A program made the translations under genes and the position numbers. From contig PNAI01000018.1 of assembly GCA_003169835.1 (NCBI GenBank), positions 20,950 to 84,949 of the forward strand: 64,000 nucleotides of DNA. The letters run 5' to 3'. Below, piece by piece: positions 25,971 through 34,828 of the stretch. The notes beneath the pieces were generated by a model, which saw nothing but the letters and a program-made list of their open reading frames with translations, ran no database searches and was not told the origin of the DNA. Position 1 is the first letter of the stretch. Each line of letters begins with the position of its first letter. The DNA comes from Hyphomicrobiales bacterium (lineage in GTDB: Bacteria; Pseudomonadota; Alphaproteobacteria; Rhizobiales; Xanthobacteraceae).

Positions 25971-27833
25971 TCACATATTCAGCAGCATCGTGAACATATC
26001 TTTGACCGTGCTTAGCACGCGCGCATTGGCGCCATAGGCACTTTGCAAGTTCAGCAGATTGGTCATTTCGTCATCGATGTTGACGCCGGAATCCTTGTTC
26101 AATCGGCTTTGCAGCGCGTTGACCACGACGTCCTGGCCCTGCTTGAGGTTTTTGGCGTTGTCTGCGGCCTGCCCCTGATACGCCATGACCTGGCCGATGT
26201 ACGAAGATAATGACCCGGAGAACGGCGTCGAAACGCCGCCGATTCCGGTCGATGGCGAAAACGTCAGGGCCGCATTGGCAATTTGATCGTACAGAAAGCT
26301 CGGCCGCGTCGGATCGCCCGCAGCCGTCGGCGGTACCGTTTGAAACAAAGTGAGATTTGACGGATTGCTGACCAGCGCACTGTTGACGCCGATGCGAGAG
26401 GAAAAGCCGGTGAGCTGCGAGCCGTTCGCGGAAATCACGCCGGAGTAGACATTCGAGCCATCCATAAACAACGGCAGCTGCGCGTTGCCGCTGGTGAGCG
26501 AGATCATGGTTTTTGTCGTCGACGCCGAATTGACCGAGACCGTGTTGCCCACGTTGCCGAGGATGCGCAGCGTCGTACCGACCGGATTAGCGAATTGCAG
26601 GCCAGTCGCACCGAGCGCGGTATTGAGTTGGGTGACGACCGACGCGAGGCCGCCGGAAAAATCCATGCCGATCACTTGATCGTTCGGATTTGACGTTGCC
26701 GAATTCGCGAGCGGCAGAACCGATGGATCATCAACGCGAACAACCGTCACGTTGTGCTGTACATTCGACGCATCGGTATAGGTAAACTGGAATGTATTTC
26801 CGCCCTGCAAGCCCGCGCTATCGACCGTAAACCCGTTCGGTGGGCCCGGAGCTGTGGCCGCGCCTGGCGTCGTCAGATCGGAGGCGGCCTGCGCCATGCG
26901 CGCGGCCAATTCGTCAAGCTGGGTCTGCGCCTGCGGCAAAACTTGATCGCGCATTTGCAGATACGCGCCGATTTCCCCGGACACCACGCCTCCAGCGGCA
27001 ATCAGATCCATCGAAGATCCGCCCGGCGCCGTTAGCGTGATCGTGCCGACGCCACTCTTTGTCGGGTCGGCATTCCACGCCTCGTTCGGTGTCAAACTTC
27101 CTTGTGCATCGAACGAAAGATTCACCGCTGTCGTGCCGACCAGCTGAATTCCATTGCCGGTAAAAATCGAAACCTGATTGTTGTCGTTTTGCACGACCTT
27201 GACATTCATCAGTTTGGTCAACTGATCTATGTAAAAATCACGCTGATCCATCAGCCCTGGCGCGGTTGCGTCATTGGGGTTCGCCGATGCAACCTGCTGA
27301 TTAATCTTGGCGATGTTTTGCAGTGCGTTATTGGCGGTATCGACATCCCCAGAAATGCCCTGCTCTGCCGCGCTCCGCAGCAGCTGGATGTTCGAACTCA
27401 TCGAGTTGAGCTGTTGCGTAAGCACCTGCGCCGCGTTGATGGCGGTGTTTTGCGCCGACGTTGAAGCCGGCGACGCCAGCAGGCCCTGCAACGCGGTGGT
27501 GAAATTACTGAAAACGGAATCGATGCCGAGCGAAGAGCCCGGCGTCCCATAAACCGTTTGAAGTTGATCGAACAACTGTGAAAGCGTATCGGCGTAGGCA
27601 CCGCCCGAAGTCTCTGTTCGCAACTGCGTCTGCAACAGTTCGTTGAGCTGACGGTTGATATCGCCCGTGCGAACGCTGATGCTCGAACCATTCGTCGTTT
27701 CGATCTGATCGAGCGTCTTGCGAACATAATCCGGCGTCTGCACATTAGCGACGTTACCGGCGACAACAGAAAGCGCGCTCTGCGTAACTTGCAGACCCGC
27801 GACCGCTGAATTGAGCGCTTGGGTGAGACTCAT
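25971..27833 (-). CDS. flgK: Hook-associated protein FlgK
   Basis: 620 residues. The N-terminal signature LQVTQSALSVVAGNVANVQT has the tyrosine-containing DYVRKTLDQIE following. The C-terminal helix is VNIDDEMTNLLNLQSAYGAN and LSTVKDMFTMLLNM. The middle carries the usual DQRDFYIDQLTKLMNV block. FlgK is the first junction protein on the hook. It lies 60 bp after flgE and 7 bp before flgL. Confidence 0.96.
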   Translation of the reverse strand: MSLTQALNSAVAGLQVTQSALSVVAGNVANVQTPDYVRKTLDQIETTNGSSISVRTGDINRQLNELLQTQLRTETSGGAYADTLSQLFDQLQTVYGTPGSSLGIDSVFSNFTTALQGLLASPASTSAQNTAINAAQVLTQQLNSMSSNIQLLRSAAEQGISGDVDTANNALQNIAKINQQVASANPNDATAPGLMDQRDFYIDQLTKLMNVKVVQNDNNQVSIFTGNGIQLVGTTAVNLSFDAQGSLTPNEAWNADPTKSGVGTITLTAPGGSSMDLIAAGGVVSGEIGAYLQMRDQVLPQAQTQLDELAARMAQAASDLTTPGAATAPGPPNGFTVDSAGLQGGNTFQFTYTDASNVQHNVTVVRVDDPSVLPLANSATSNPNDQVIGMDFSGGLASVVTQLNTALGATGLQFANPVGTTLRILGNVGNTVSVNSASTTKTMISLTSGNAQLPLFMDGSNVYSGVISANGSQLTGFSSRIGVNSALVSNPSNLTLFQTVPPTAAGDPTRPSFLYDQIANAALTFSPSTGIGGVSTPFSGSLSSYIGQVMAYQGQAADNAKNLKQGQDVVVNALQSRLNKDSGVNIDDEMTNLLNLQSAYGANARVLSTVKDMFTMLLNM

Positions 27834-27893
27834 GGCCGATCCCAGGGCATGATCACTTCACTCTCGTAAGCGCACGCTCAGCGATGGCCACCG

Positions 27894-29633
27894 TCACCGG
27901 ATCACATTGAGCAGATCCTGAACCATCTGATTTGTGGTGGTGATGATGCGCGTGTTGGCCGAATACGCTTGTTGCGTCACGATCAGCTTGCTGAACTCGT
28001 CCGCAATATCGCTGTTGGACGCCTCCAGCGAGCTGCCGACGATCTTTCCCGTGGCGTTGAGAATGGCCGGTCCGGAGTCCGAGGTTTCAGCATAGGCGCC
28101 GCCATCGAGCTGCTTTAGGTAATTCTGCCCGTTAAAATTTGCGAGCGTCACATCGGCAAGCGGAATAATCCGACCGTTTGAATACGTGCCTACGATGCGC
28201 CCCTGATCGTCGACCGAGACCGATTGCAGCTGTCCTGCGGGCGCGCCGTTCTGATCCAGTAGGTTCACCTGCACAGTCCCGTTTGAGTTGGCGAATTGCG
28301 TAATTCCACCCGCGCCGAACACCACGCTCACGTTTCCAAGCGTGATGCCGTCAACTTGAACGTTGTTCAGTGTCAAGCTACTGATCGGCGGAGTGAGCTG
28401 CCCAGTTGCGTCAAACGCGAAATTTGTACCGGCATTCACCCAGGCCGGAGCCGCGTTGCCGGGATTCGAATTCGCCTGATAAAATAGATTCCACGTATCG
28501 GTATGGCCTGCGCCCAAAGCGGCGCTGTCGGTTTTGGCCCAGCGGAATTGCAAGTTCACTGGCGTACCGACGCCATCATACGCAGTGATCGAACCACCGG
28601 CGACCGACTGGCTGACAAATGTGGTCTGGTCGACACCGAAAACGGTTTGATTTTTCGGCAATCCAGTCGGATTTGTGAGGCCAAGTGCCGTAAGCACCCC
28701 GGGAGCGCTTTCCGTGACAGTAATTACATCCGACGTATTTGCTGCGGTGATCGTGATCTGACCGCTGGCGGCACCGTTATTTTGCACCACTGAGGTGAGG
28801 CCCGCATTGACGCCGGCGACACCCTGCAGTGCCGCTTGGAAAGCCGCCAAAGTGTGAATGTTCCCGGCTCCGAAAGTGATTGTCGTTGGCGGATTTGCGC
28901 CGACCGTCACCGTAATCGATTGGCCACCGACCGCCGCAACTAGTGCCGCGTTGTTACCGGCGACATCTTGCGGAAACGTCCCGATGAGACCAACAATCGA
29001 CGCAGCCGACGCTGCGCCAACGGTTGGATCTGAAGTAAACGATGCGGGGTTGAGCAGGCTAGAGGCCGGCACCCCAGCTTGCGTACTCGGCGTGGTGGGG
29101 CTGGCCGGAAGATTAGCATTGTATTGAATCGTCGTTGTGGTTTGTGCCGGGATCAGATTGTTGGTGAACTGTAGTGTCGTGGGCACGCTGCCCACCGGGT
29201 TACCGGTCGTCGGATCGACTGGAAGACCCATCAGATAATACCCGGCCTGGTTGACCAGAAACCCGTTCTTATCCAATTGGAAATCGCCGCGGCGGGTGTA
29301 CAGATTGACTCCACTGAACACCGGCTGGCCGCCGGAAAAATTATCCGGCTTCTTGACGATGAAATACCCGTTGCCGTTGATCGCCATAAACGTCGGCGTC
29401 GAGACGTTTTGCAGATCGCCCTGCACGTTGTTGGTAGCCACTGAACTCGCGAGTACGCCGCCTGCGATTTGCTTGCTGGGCAGGTTGTCACCGATGAGAT
29501 CTTCGAAGCTGGTGTTGATCCGCTTGTAGGCCGTCGTCTGTGAGTTTGCTATATTGCCGGAAATATTCTGCAGGGCGTAAGCCTGCGCGCCCAGACCAGA
29601 CACCGCAGTCGTAAGTGCGTCGAAGATACCCAT
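27894..29633 (-). CDS. flgE: Flagellar hook protein FlgE
   Basis: 579 residues. Start MGIFDALTTAVSGLGAQAYA, with NISGNIANSQTTAYKR. The end is SNSDIADEFSKLIVTQQAYS and TTNQMVQDLLNVIR. Hook protein polymerises into the universal joint. Residues about 236-310 form an inserted module (ITVTVGANPPTTITFG, then ITITAANTSDVITV) similar to one in FlgL. I use the ATG at 29633, preceded by GGAGACG; the frame is open 32 codons upstream but overlaps the promoter region. A sigma54-type promoter lies 70-85 bp upstream. Confidence 0.95.
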   Translation of the reverse strand: MGIFDALTTAVSGLGAQAYALQNISGNIANSQTTAYKRINTSFEDLIGDNLPSKQIAGGVLASSVATNNVQGDLQNVSTPTFMAINGNGYFIVKKPDNFSGGQPVFSGVNLYTRRGDFQLDKNGFLVNQAGYYLMGLPVDPTTGNPVGSVPTTLQFTNNLIPAQTTTTIQYNANLPASPTTPSTQAGVPASSLLNPASFTSDPTVGAASAASIVGLIGTFPQDVAGNNAALVAAVGGQSITVTVGANPPTTITFGAGNIHTLAAFQAALQGVAGVNAGLTSVVQNNGAASGQITITAANTSDVITVTESAPGVLTALGLTNPTGLPKNQTVFGVDQTTFVSQSVAGGSITAYDGVGTPVNLQFRWAKTDSAALGAGHTDTWNLFYQANSNPGNAAPAWVNAGTNFAFDATGQLTPPISSLTLNNVQVDGITLGNVSVVFGAGGITQFANSNGTVQVNLLDQNGAPAGQLQSVSVDDQGRIVGTYSNGRIIPLADVTLANFNGQNYLKQLDGGAYAETSDSGPAILNATGKIVGSSLEASNSDIADEFSKLIVTQQAYSANTRIITTTNQMVQDLLNVIR

Positions 29634-29703
29634 GACATCGTCTCCAAATCCGTGCGGCCGGTCGCAATACGCGCGCCGGCGGCCACAGTTTCGCCACTGC
29701 CGT

Positions 29704-29719
29704 TGCAATCCGCACGCCA
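29704..29719 (-). promoter_or_regulatory. Sigma54 (RpoN) promoter for flgE-flgK-flgL
   Basis: Read leftward, TGGCGTGCGGATTGCA: GG and GC ten bases apart, with a perfect TTGC at -12 and TGGCGTG at -24. It lies 70 bp upstream of the flgE ATG. This is the best -12 match of the three sigma54 sites found. Confidence 0.75.
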
Positions 29720-29780
29720 CAAATAACATTGTGTAATATCAAATACTTAAGCGACGATATGGGGAGTCTGCCTCGGCACT

Positions 29781-30071
29781 TTGCGCCCCTGCAAGGCAGG
29801 AATTGCCGGGTCGCGCCTTGCCTTGGTCGCCGAAGCGCTAAAGCTGTTCTACGAGGTGCGCGAAGTGCCCGGCATGAAGAAAAAGCCATCGACCTCGGAA
29901 CTACTCGATTGGCTGAAACTTCTGCTCGTCGAGGACATCGGCCCGGAAACCCTGCGCGAGCACGATCCCAAGAAACTAGTCCTGCCCTTGCATGGTGCGC
30001 TGCTCAAGAACGAGCAGGACGTGCATCTGTTCGAGCGGCTAGCCTTCATGGCGCGCCGTGAAGGGCGCTGA
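29781..30071 (+). pseudogene. C-terminal remnant of a MoxR-family AAA+ ATPase
   Basis: The reading frame encodes 96 residues, of which about 80 (from LVAEALKLFYEVREVPG) match what I know as the extreme C-terminus of the MoxR ATPase paired with CoxE-type VWA proteins in Rhizobiales: KPSTSELLDWLKLLL, DPKKLVLPLHGALLKNEQD, VHLFERLAFMARREG. An intact protein has about 280 residues with Walker A and B motifs. These are absent and the upstream DNA is the flgE promoter region. It is therefore a truncated relic rather than a working ATPase, though a short expressed protein cannot be excluded. Confidence 0.75.
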
Positions 30072-30358
30072 GCGCAGCCAAAAAACTGCCGAAGGTCACT
30101 TCTGCTTTGAGCTCTTAAGCAGCCATTCATTTTGTGCGGTACTATTTCCGCTTTTTTTCGATAATCGCGCCTAGAGCGAACGACTTTCATTGAAGGCTCG
30201 GGATCACTCTTCACAACTGCTTAACTACATATGCGTGAAATTAGACGGAGATGGCGGGCCGGAAAGCGTTACTTGAAGGCGTTGTATCTATGTTGGCCTG
30301 GGCCCCTGAACAAACGGCTTTTTTGGCCCATTAACTGGTTTTGGTTTGGGAAATTCCA

Positions 30359-30898
30359 ATGGTTAGCGCTGTTTCTGGTGCGTCGACTCTTATTCCCACA
30401 TCTTCTGCTGGTTCCAGTCCGACTGCCAATGCCAGTCCGACTCCGGTGGCCGACAAGGATGTAAATTTGCTTCTTCAATCCAACGACGTACTGCAATCGC
30501 TAGCTTCTCGGTCATCGTCGTATCTGCCTCCTACTTCTGCACAGGTTCTGTCTACATTGTGGGCGTTGCTTAATCCGAACAGCAGCACCAGCATCACAGA
30601 ATCAGACGTGGAAAAGGCCATTGTGTCGGAAGGAGGTAAGACAAGTGAGGCGGACGCACTTTGGGCCCAGATTGATCCAAATGGGGCCTCCGCGATTCAT
30701 GCCCAGGATTTTGCGTTTAACCAATATTTGACTCAGGCCGTCTCCGCAAATCTTGCGTCGTTGCAAACATCGGTGGCTCAAATCCAGCAGCAGCAGGGTC
30801 CGGTTGACAGCGGCAGTATACTGGGTGCGTTTTCCGCACTTGGCGGCAGTAGTGATGTTGGCAGCGGTATCGGCATTTTCATAAATGTTTTTGTCTGA
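30359..30898 (+). CDS. Degenerate EF-hand-like protein
   Basis: 179 residues. A Ser/Ala/Pro-rich N-terminus is followed by a helical core. DPNGASAIHAQDF sits where an EF-hand loop would be, but position 5 is Ala and position 6 is Ser instead of Gly, so calcium binding is doubtful. An earlier NPNSSTSITESD looks like a second ruined loop. The general plan resembles the next gene at 31209. I start at ATG 30359, with GGGA nine bases upstream; a TTG six codons earlier is unlikely. No signal peptide is visible. Function unknown. Confidence 0.6.
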   Translation: MVSAVSGASTLIPTSSAGSSPTANASPTPVADKDVNLLLQSNDVLQSLASRSSSYLPPTSAQVLSTLWALLNPNSSTSITESDVEKAIVSEGGKTSEADALWAQIDPNGASAIHAQDFAFNQYLTQAVSANLASLQTSVAQIQQQQGPVDSGSILGAFSALGGSSDVGSGIGIFINVFV

Positions 30899-31208
30899 GT
30901 TGTTCTTGTGCGACCGGAAATCTGTGGCCGTCGAACGGCAGTCGCCTTAACGCTGTGGAATGTTCATCGAAATATCCGCCAGAAATTTTTAAATCCTAAG
31001 ATCATATATGGTCGCTAGCTGCCACTTTGAGAAGAACGCGTGTATCCCGGAAGAAATTGCCGACCAGAATTAGTTGGCCGCAATTCTTGCCGCAAAGCTC
31101 TGTGGAATATCGCAGCTATTTCAACGGCCCTCGTGCGGTACAAACCTTGCATAGACGCCGTTGGGGCGATGACTTCATCGGCAAATCTGATGTAGCGAGG
31201 AATGAGTC
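30899..31208. other. Gene-free spacer between the EF-hand genes
   Basis: 310 bp. Short open frames are unconvincing. A TGGCCGC-AATTC-TTGC string at about 31075 resembles a sigma54 site but its spacing is one base too long. Confidence 0.5.
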
Positions 31209-32030
31209 ATGTCAGTTTCAACCGTCAGTTCGGGCGGTGCGTATACCTATTTACAGGCTCTTCTGCAGCAGCAGTCGTCGAACAGCGGAGCCGCAGCGAC
31301 TGATCCAATCACGTCGCTGCTCGACGCCTTCTATCCGAGTAATGCAGGCTCGGCATCGAGTTCAACACCAGTCTCGACCAGCACAACAACTGCAGCCGAC
31401 ACAACATCCGCCCCATCTATTGGCCCTGCGCAATTCAGCCCGGATACCTTTGGCGCTCTAATCTCTCTTCAGAGCCAACGGTCCTCGACCGATAGCATCA
31501 CGGCCAAGGCGCAGTCGGTTTTTTCAGAATTTGACGCCAATGGTGACGGTTCGATTAGCAAATCGGAATTTGAGAACGCATTCGGCTCCAGCGCCGACAT
31601 GTCCAAAGTCGACGGATTATTTTCTGCGCTTGACACCAATGGTGATGGCGGGATTAGCCAATCTGAGCTCACATCGGCAGCACAACAGAGCCAAGCTCAA
31701 CATCATCACCATCACTGCGACAACGATATGGGTAGCTCGGGGTCAGGCGGGGCAAGCGATCCGCTTTCCTCTCTGATGTCGACAATCCAAGGTGCCAGCG
31801 GCACGACCACAACCAATCCCGATGGCTCAACTACTACCACGATCGCATATGCTGACGGCTCGACGGTGACTATGAATATCCCTGCTCCACCATCATCGAG
31901 TCAAAACTCGAACAACAGTTCAAGTTCGCAGAATATTGCCCCAAACTTCCTTGAACAGCTGATCCAGTTGCAGGAGCAGATGCTGGCACAGTCGATCAAT
32001 ACAACTACGCTGCCGATACCCACGATCTAG
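31209..32030 (+). CDS. EF-hand calcium-binding protein
   Basis: 273 residues. Two canonical EF-hand loops about 36 residues apart: DANGDGSISKSE (about residues 111-122) and DTNGDGGISQSE (about 147-158). Both have Asp1, Asn3, Asp5, Gly6, Ile8 and Glu12. A run of five His follows (QAQHHHHHCDND), which could bind metal. The C-terminus is Ser/Thr-rich. Similar small EF-hand proteins occur in Bradyrhizobium and plant-associated bacteria. There is no clear signal peptide. GAGGAA precedes the ATG. The pair lies beside the hook operon but need not be flagellar. Confidence 0.82.
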   Translation: MSVSTVSSGGAYTYLQALLQQQSSNSGAAATDPITSLLDAFYPSNAGSASSSTPVSTSTTTAADTTSAPSIGPAQFSPDTFGALISLQSQRSSTDSITAKAQSVFSEFDANGDGSISKSEFENAFGSSADMSKVDGLFSALDTNGDGGISQSELTSAAQQSQAQHHHHHCDNDMGSSGSGGASDPLSSLMSTIQGASGTTTTNPDGSTTTTIAYADGSTVTMNIPAPPSSSQNSNNSSSSQNIAPNFLEQLIQLQEQMLAQSINTTTLPIPTI

Positions 32031-32276
32031 TTTTGGTCTTGTGCGCTGGCATGGGATCAAAACGCTGAACTGAACATTTGTTCTTAGACAGCGACAAAAA
32101 GCGTCTCCACGCGCGACGCAATCTTGTCGATGAACTCAATCGACTGGCTGACCTCTCTTGGGGGCCTCCTACGCTTTGCCTCTTCCGACATCCAGCAAAC
32201 AAACCTCTTGAAAAATTAAGACCTTGAAATCTCGTTATAAAATTGGGTTCGTTCTGCCAAAACTATTAATCTAGGC

Positions 32277-32678
32277 TCAGGACTCATTGATCATAGCCAA
32301 GATGACGAGTGCGGCGATACAGATTGCTGACATGAACGTATGGGCGCATTGATCGTAGCGGGTATGAACGCGTCGCCAGTCCTTGAGCCTACCGAACATA
32401 TTCTCGATCTTGTGACGCTGGCGGTAAAGCGTGCGGTCATGTTCGATGGGCGCCTTGCGATTGGATTTTGATGGGATGCACGCCGTGATGCCGCGCTCGG
32501 CGAGAGCCGTGCGGAACCAGTCGGCGTCATAGCCTTTGTCGCCGAGGAGTTCGTTGGCCTTCGGCAGGGCAGCGAGCATCAAGGCAGCGCCTTTATAGTC
32601 GCTCATCTGGCCTTCGCTGAGCAGCATGATCAGCGGTCGCCCCTGGCCATCGCACACGGCGTGCAGTTTCGAGTTCAA
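32277..32678 (-). CDS. IS5-family transposase, C-terminal frame
   Basis: 133 residues if read from its own ATG. It holds the second and third catalytic residues of the DDE domain: GDKGYDADWFR and, with the Glu, RHKIENMFGRLKDWRRVHTR. It lies in the -1 frame of the upstream frame and probably is made only as a fusion through the slippery A6G at 32717-32723. Read across it, the product continues GSVPRRIGRTKGGLNSKLHA, matching intact transposases of the group. Confidence 0.85.
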   Translation of the reverse strand: MNSKLHAVCDGQGRPLIMLLSEGQMSDYKGAALMLAALPKANELLGDKGYDADWFRTALAERGITACIPSKSNRKAPIEHDRTLYRQRHKIENMFGRLKDWRRVHTRYDQCAHTFMSAICIAALVILAMINES

Positions 32679-33043
32679 GCCGCCCTTTGTGCGCCCGATG
32701 CGTCGGGGAACAGACCCTTTTTTAAAAGGCTCGCGGCGGTGCGATGGGCTTTGAGATGGGTGGCGTCGATCATCAGCCGACGCAGCTTACCAGCCTTGCG
32801 CGCCAGCTCGGCGAAAATCTTGTTGAACACGCCAAGACGGCTCCAGCGCACGAACCGGTTATAAATGGTCTTGTGCGGACCGTAGTCACGCGGAGCATCA
32901 CGCCAGCGAAGCCCATTCCGGATGACAAAGACGATACCGCTGATGACCAGCCGATCATCCACCCTTGGAACACCATGCGAGAGCGGAAAATATGGCTTGA
33001 TCCGGTGCATCTGCGCTTCCGAAAGCAAGAACAAATCATTCAT
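32675..33043 (-). CDS. IS5-family transposase, N-terminal frame
   Basis: 122 residues from the ATG at 33043. It has the DUF4096-like N-terminal helical part (LSEAQMHRIKPYFPLSHG, RNGLRWRDAPRDYGPHKTIY) and the first catalytic Asp in LMIDATHLKAHRTA. It reads out of phase after the A6G slippery run (32717-32723) and ends shortly after. A -1 slip joins it to the next frame to give a full transposase of about 255 residues. Confidence 0.85.
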   Translation of the reverse strand: MNDLFLLSEAQMHRIKPYFPLSHGVPRVDDRLVISGIVFVIRNGLRWRDAPRDYGPHKTIYNRFVRWSRLGVFNKIFAELARKAGKLRRLMIDATHLKAHRTAASLLKKGLFPDASGAQRAA

Positions 33044-33116
33044 GACGGCGCCTCCTCGCGCCGCCATTGAATCAACCAATCAGCTAATCCGCAAGAAATT
33101 TAATGGGTCCTGAGCC

Positions 33117-33864
33117 TAGATGGTGGTTTCATAACACCTCAGCTATTCTACTTGCGTTTGGCGATTTGTCGGATGGCGCGGTGACGGCGAGAAGAGATGC
33201 GACGCTTAGCGACCGACGCGCTCCAGAGAATGCCCGTTCAGGTCCGCGACCTGCAGAAAACATTGCGCGAATATTTGCTGAGTGTCTCTTTGGTCGAATG
33301 TCCGGTCAGGGTGTTGCTCCGATTTCGCAGTGTTGACAACCCATCGCATGATCGCGGTCGGCAGCGGCATGTCAGCATTGAGGTGCGTAAAAGGAAACTT
33401 TTCTACGATTCTCAAGATTCAAAAAGTCCTTGAACGGGCCGGCATTCATTTCACTGACGATGATGCCGGAGAAATCGGCGTCCGTTTCCAAATAGGCAAA
33501 CGTTGAACAAATCGGTGGCTATGAACTCAGCAGCCTGCCGAGTCTTGCCTCGGAAGATGTGGCGCGGAAGTCTGGTAACGAGAATGGGGGCAGCGCGGAG
33601 TGTGTTCGATTCTATTGAATGTAGCTCCAATATTGCCAACAAATCGCGCGCTTGTTCTAAGCACCACCAGCTCGCCGATAGATTCTGCGAATTCAACGAC
33701 GGATAAGGGCTGTATGAATGGAGTGACGTGATTCTAGCCAACGGAACAAACGTTCAATTGCAGATCAATCACAACCGTACCACAGAAGTGTAATTTCGCG
33801 CTCATGACCGAGATGCGTTAACCGCCAGCGAAGCGCGATGGCCACGGGCTATAATTTTGATAAC
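33117..33864. other. Gene-poor scar region after the insertion sequence
   Basis: 748 bp with only short open frames on both strands. The one recognisable piece is the regulator fragment at 33405-33506. The rest shows no protein family I recognise. Confidence 0.5.
33405..33506 (+). pseudogene. Fragment of an XRE-type regulator C-terminus
   Basis: The frame gives ILKIQKVLERAGIHFTDDD then AGEIGVRF. That matches the short tail common in small XRE-family regulators (pattern 'I...LE.AGV.F...GGGVR'). The helix-turn-helix part is missing upstream. The stretch is short, so the call is tentative. Confidence 0.4.
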
Positions 33865-34668
33865 TCACCACCAGGAGCGCATATCGAAGGAGTAGGTGAC
33901 GCCCGCGCCGAACATCCACTGATCGGGCGAACCGCGCAGCGCCACCAGCGGAGAATTTTTCGCGTCGCCGGCGAGTCGCTCGTATTCGACAAAGACGTGC
34001 GTTCCCCATTGCTGCGTCCAGAGGTAACGCGCCTTCGCGCCGGCGCCGTAAGCGCGCACACCGCCTTTGGCGTCGAACACCGGAAGACCGGAGGCGGCCG
34101 ATTGCGCGCTCGTGATGCTGAAATAGGGACTCGTCGCACTGTCGGTGGCGAGCGTAATACGCGGCCCGGCCGAAACCGTCAGCTGCCGCGAAATCGCTCC
34201 GATCGCATCCGCAAACAAATCCGCGACGACGCCGTGGTGTCCGCCGGTGCCTTGCCGCACTTCGGCGCGCGTACGCAGCCACGGTGCCCACATGTATTCC
34301 GTAAAGACGCCGAACTCGTACGCCGTGTCGACATCGCCCAGGCCGGTAAGCTTGACGTCTTTGTATTCCTTGCGCGGCAACCGGATTGCAACGACTGGAC
34401 CCGCACGGAATTGGCCCAACTCGAGCAACGCCATTCCGAAGCCGTCGCGCGGACCATGGAATCTTTCGGGCGTGCCGGCCTTGCGAACATCGAGCAATGG
34501 GACCGGCGCGAAAATGTAGTTGCCGTCGGAGCCCTGCCAGCGCGGCAAGAACCATCCGTCAAATCCCACTGCAACCGTCCAATAGCCTGTCTTGTCGGTA
34601 TCGACGGCCATCGCTGCCACTGGCAGCGTGGTTGCGAAAATCGCTGCAAGTACAATCCGACGCAACAT
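33865..34668 (-). CDS. MipA/OmpV-family outer membrane protein
   Basis: 267 residues. Signal peptide about 1-21 (ends VAAMAV). The mature part alternates aromatic and polar residues as a beta-barrel does, with MipA landmarks PRWQGSDGNYIFAPVPLLDV, GPVVAIRLPRK, and a C-terminal VTYSFDM ending in aromatics. MipA-like proteins scaffold murein enzymes or act as porins. The role here is unknown. I start at ATG 34668; the codon before it is TTG. Confidence 0.85.
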   Translation of the reverse strand: MLRRIVLAAIFATTLPVAAMAVDTDKTGYWTVAVGFDGWFLPRWQGSDGNYIFAPVPLLDVRKAGTPERFHGPRDGFGMALLELGQFRAGPVVAIRLPRKEYKDVKLTGLGDVDTAYEFGVFTEYMWAPWLRTRAEVRQGTGGHHGVVADLFADAIGAISRQLTVSAGPRITLATDSATSPYFSITSAQSAASGLPVFDAKGGVRAYGAGAKARYLWTQQWGTHVFVEYERLAGDAKNSPLVALRGSPDQWMFGAGVTYSFDMRSWW

Positions 34669-34828
34669 CAAGCCCCCAGCCCCCGTCCAGCGAGGGTCCT
34701 ATGCGCACTTTGACCCTCTGCCGTAAAACTACGGTTACCACGGTTTTGTGTGGATCAGCCAGCCACCGGGCAAACGGTTCCCCACTGGATGAAATCGGCT
34801 GATGATGGGGCTAACACGCTTAAAAGCT

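Larger units (their letters stand above)
32274..33116 (-). mobile_element. IS5-family (IS427-group-like) insertion sequence
   Basis: 843 bp bounded by GGCTCAGGAC inverted ends that match over 16 of 18 bases (GGCTCAGGAC, then T or C, then CATT). TA, or CTAG if counted as four bases, flanks both sides, as expected for a target duplication. Inside are two overlapping transposase frames. Both ends appear intact, so the element may be recent. It separates the EF-hand genes from a gene-poor patch. Confidence 0.85.

Noticed and set aside
30341-30358. TTG start for the degenerate EF-hand-like gene
   Set aside because: No ribosome site, while the ATG at 30359 has one.
31072-31092. Sigma54-like site before the EF-hand gene
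   Set aside because: The spacing between GG and GC is 11 bases; RpoN promoters are strict at 10.
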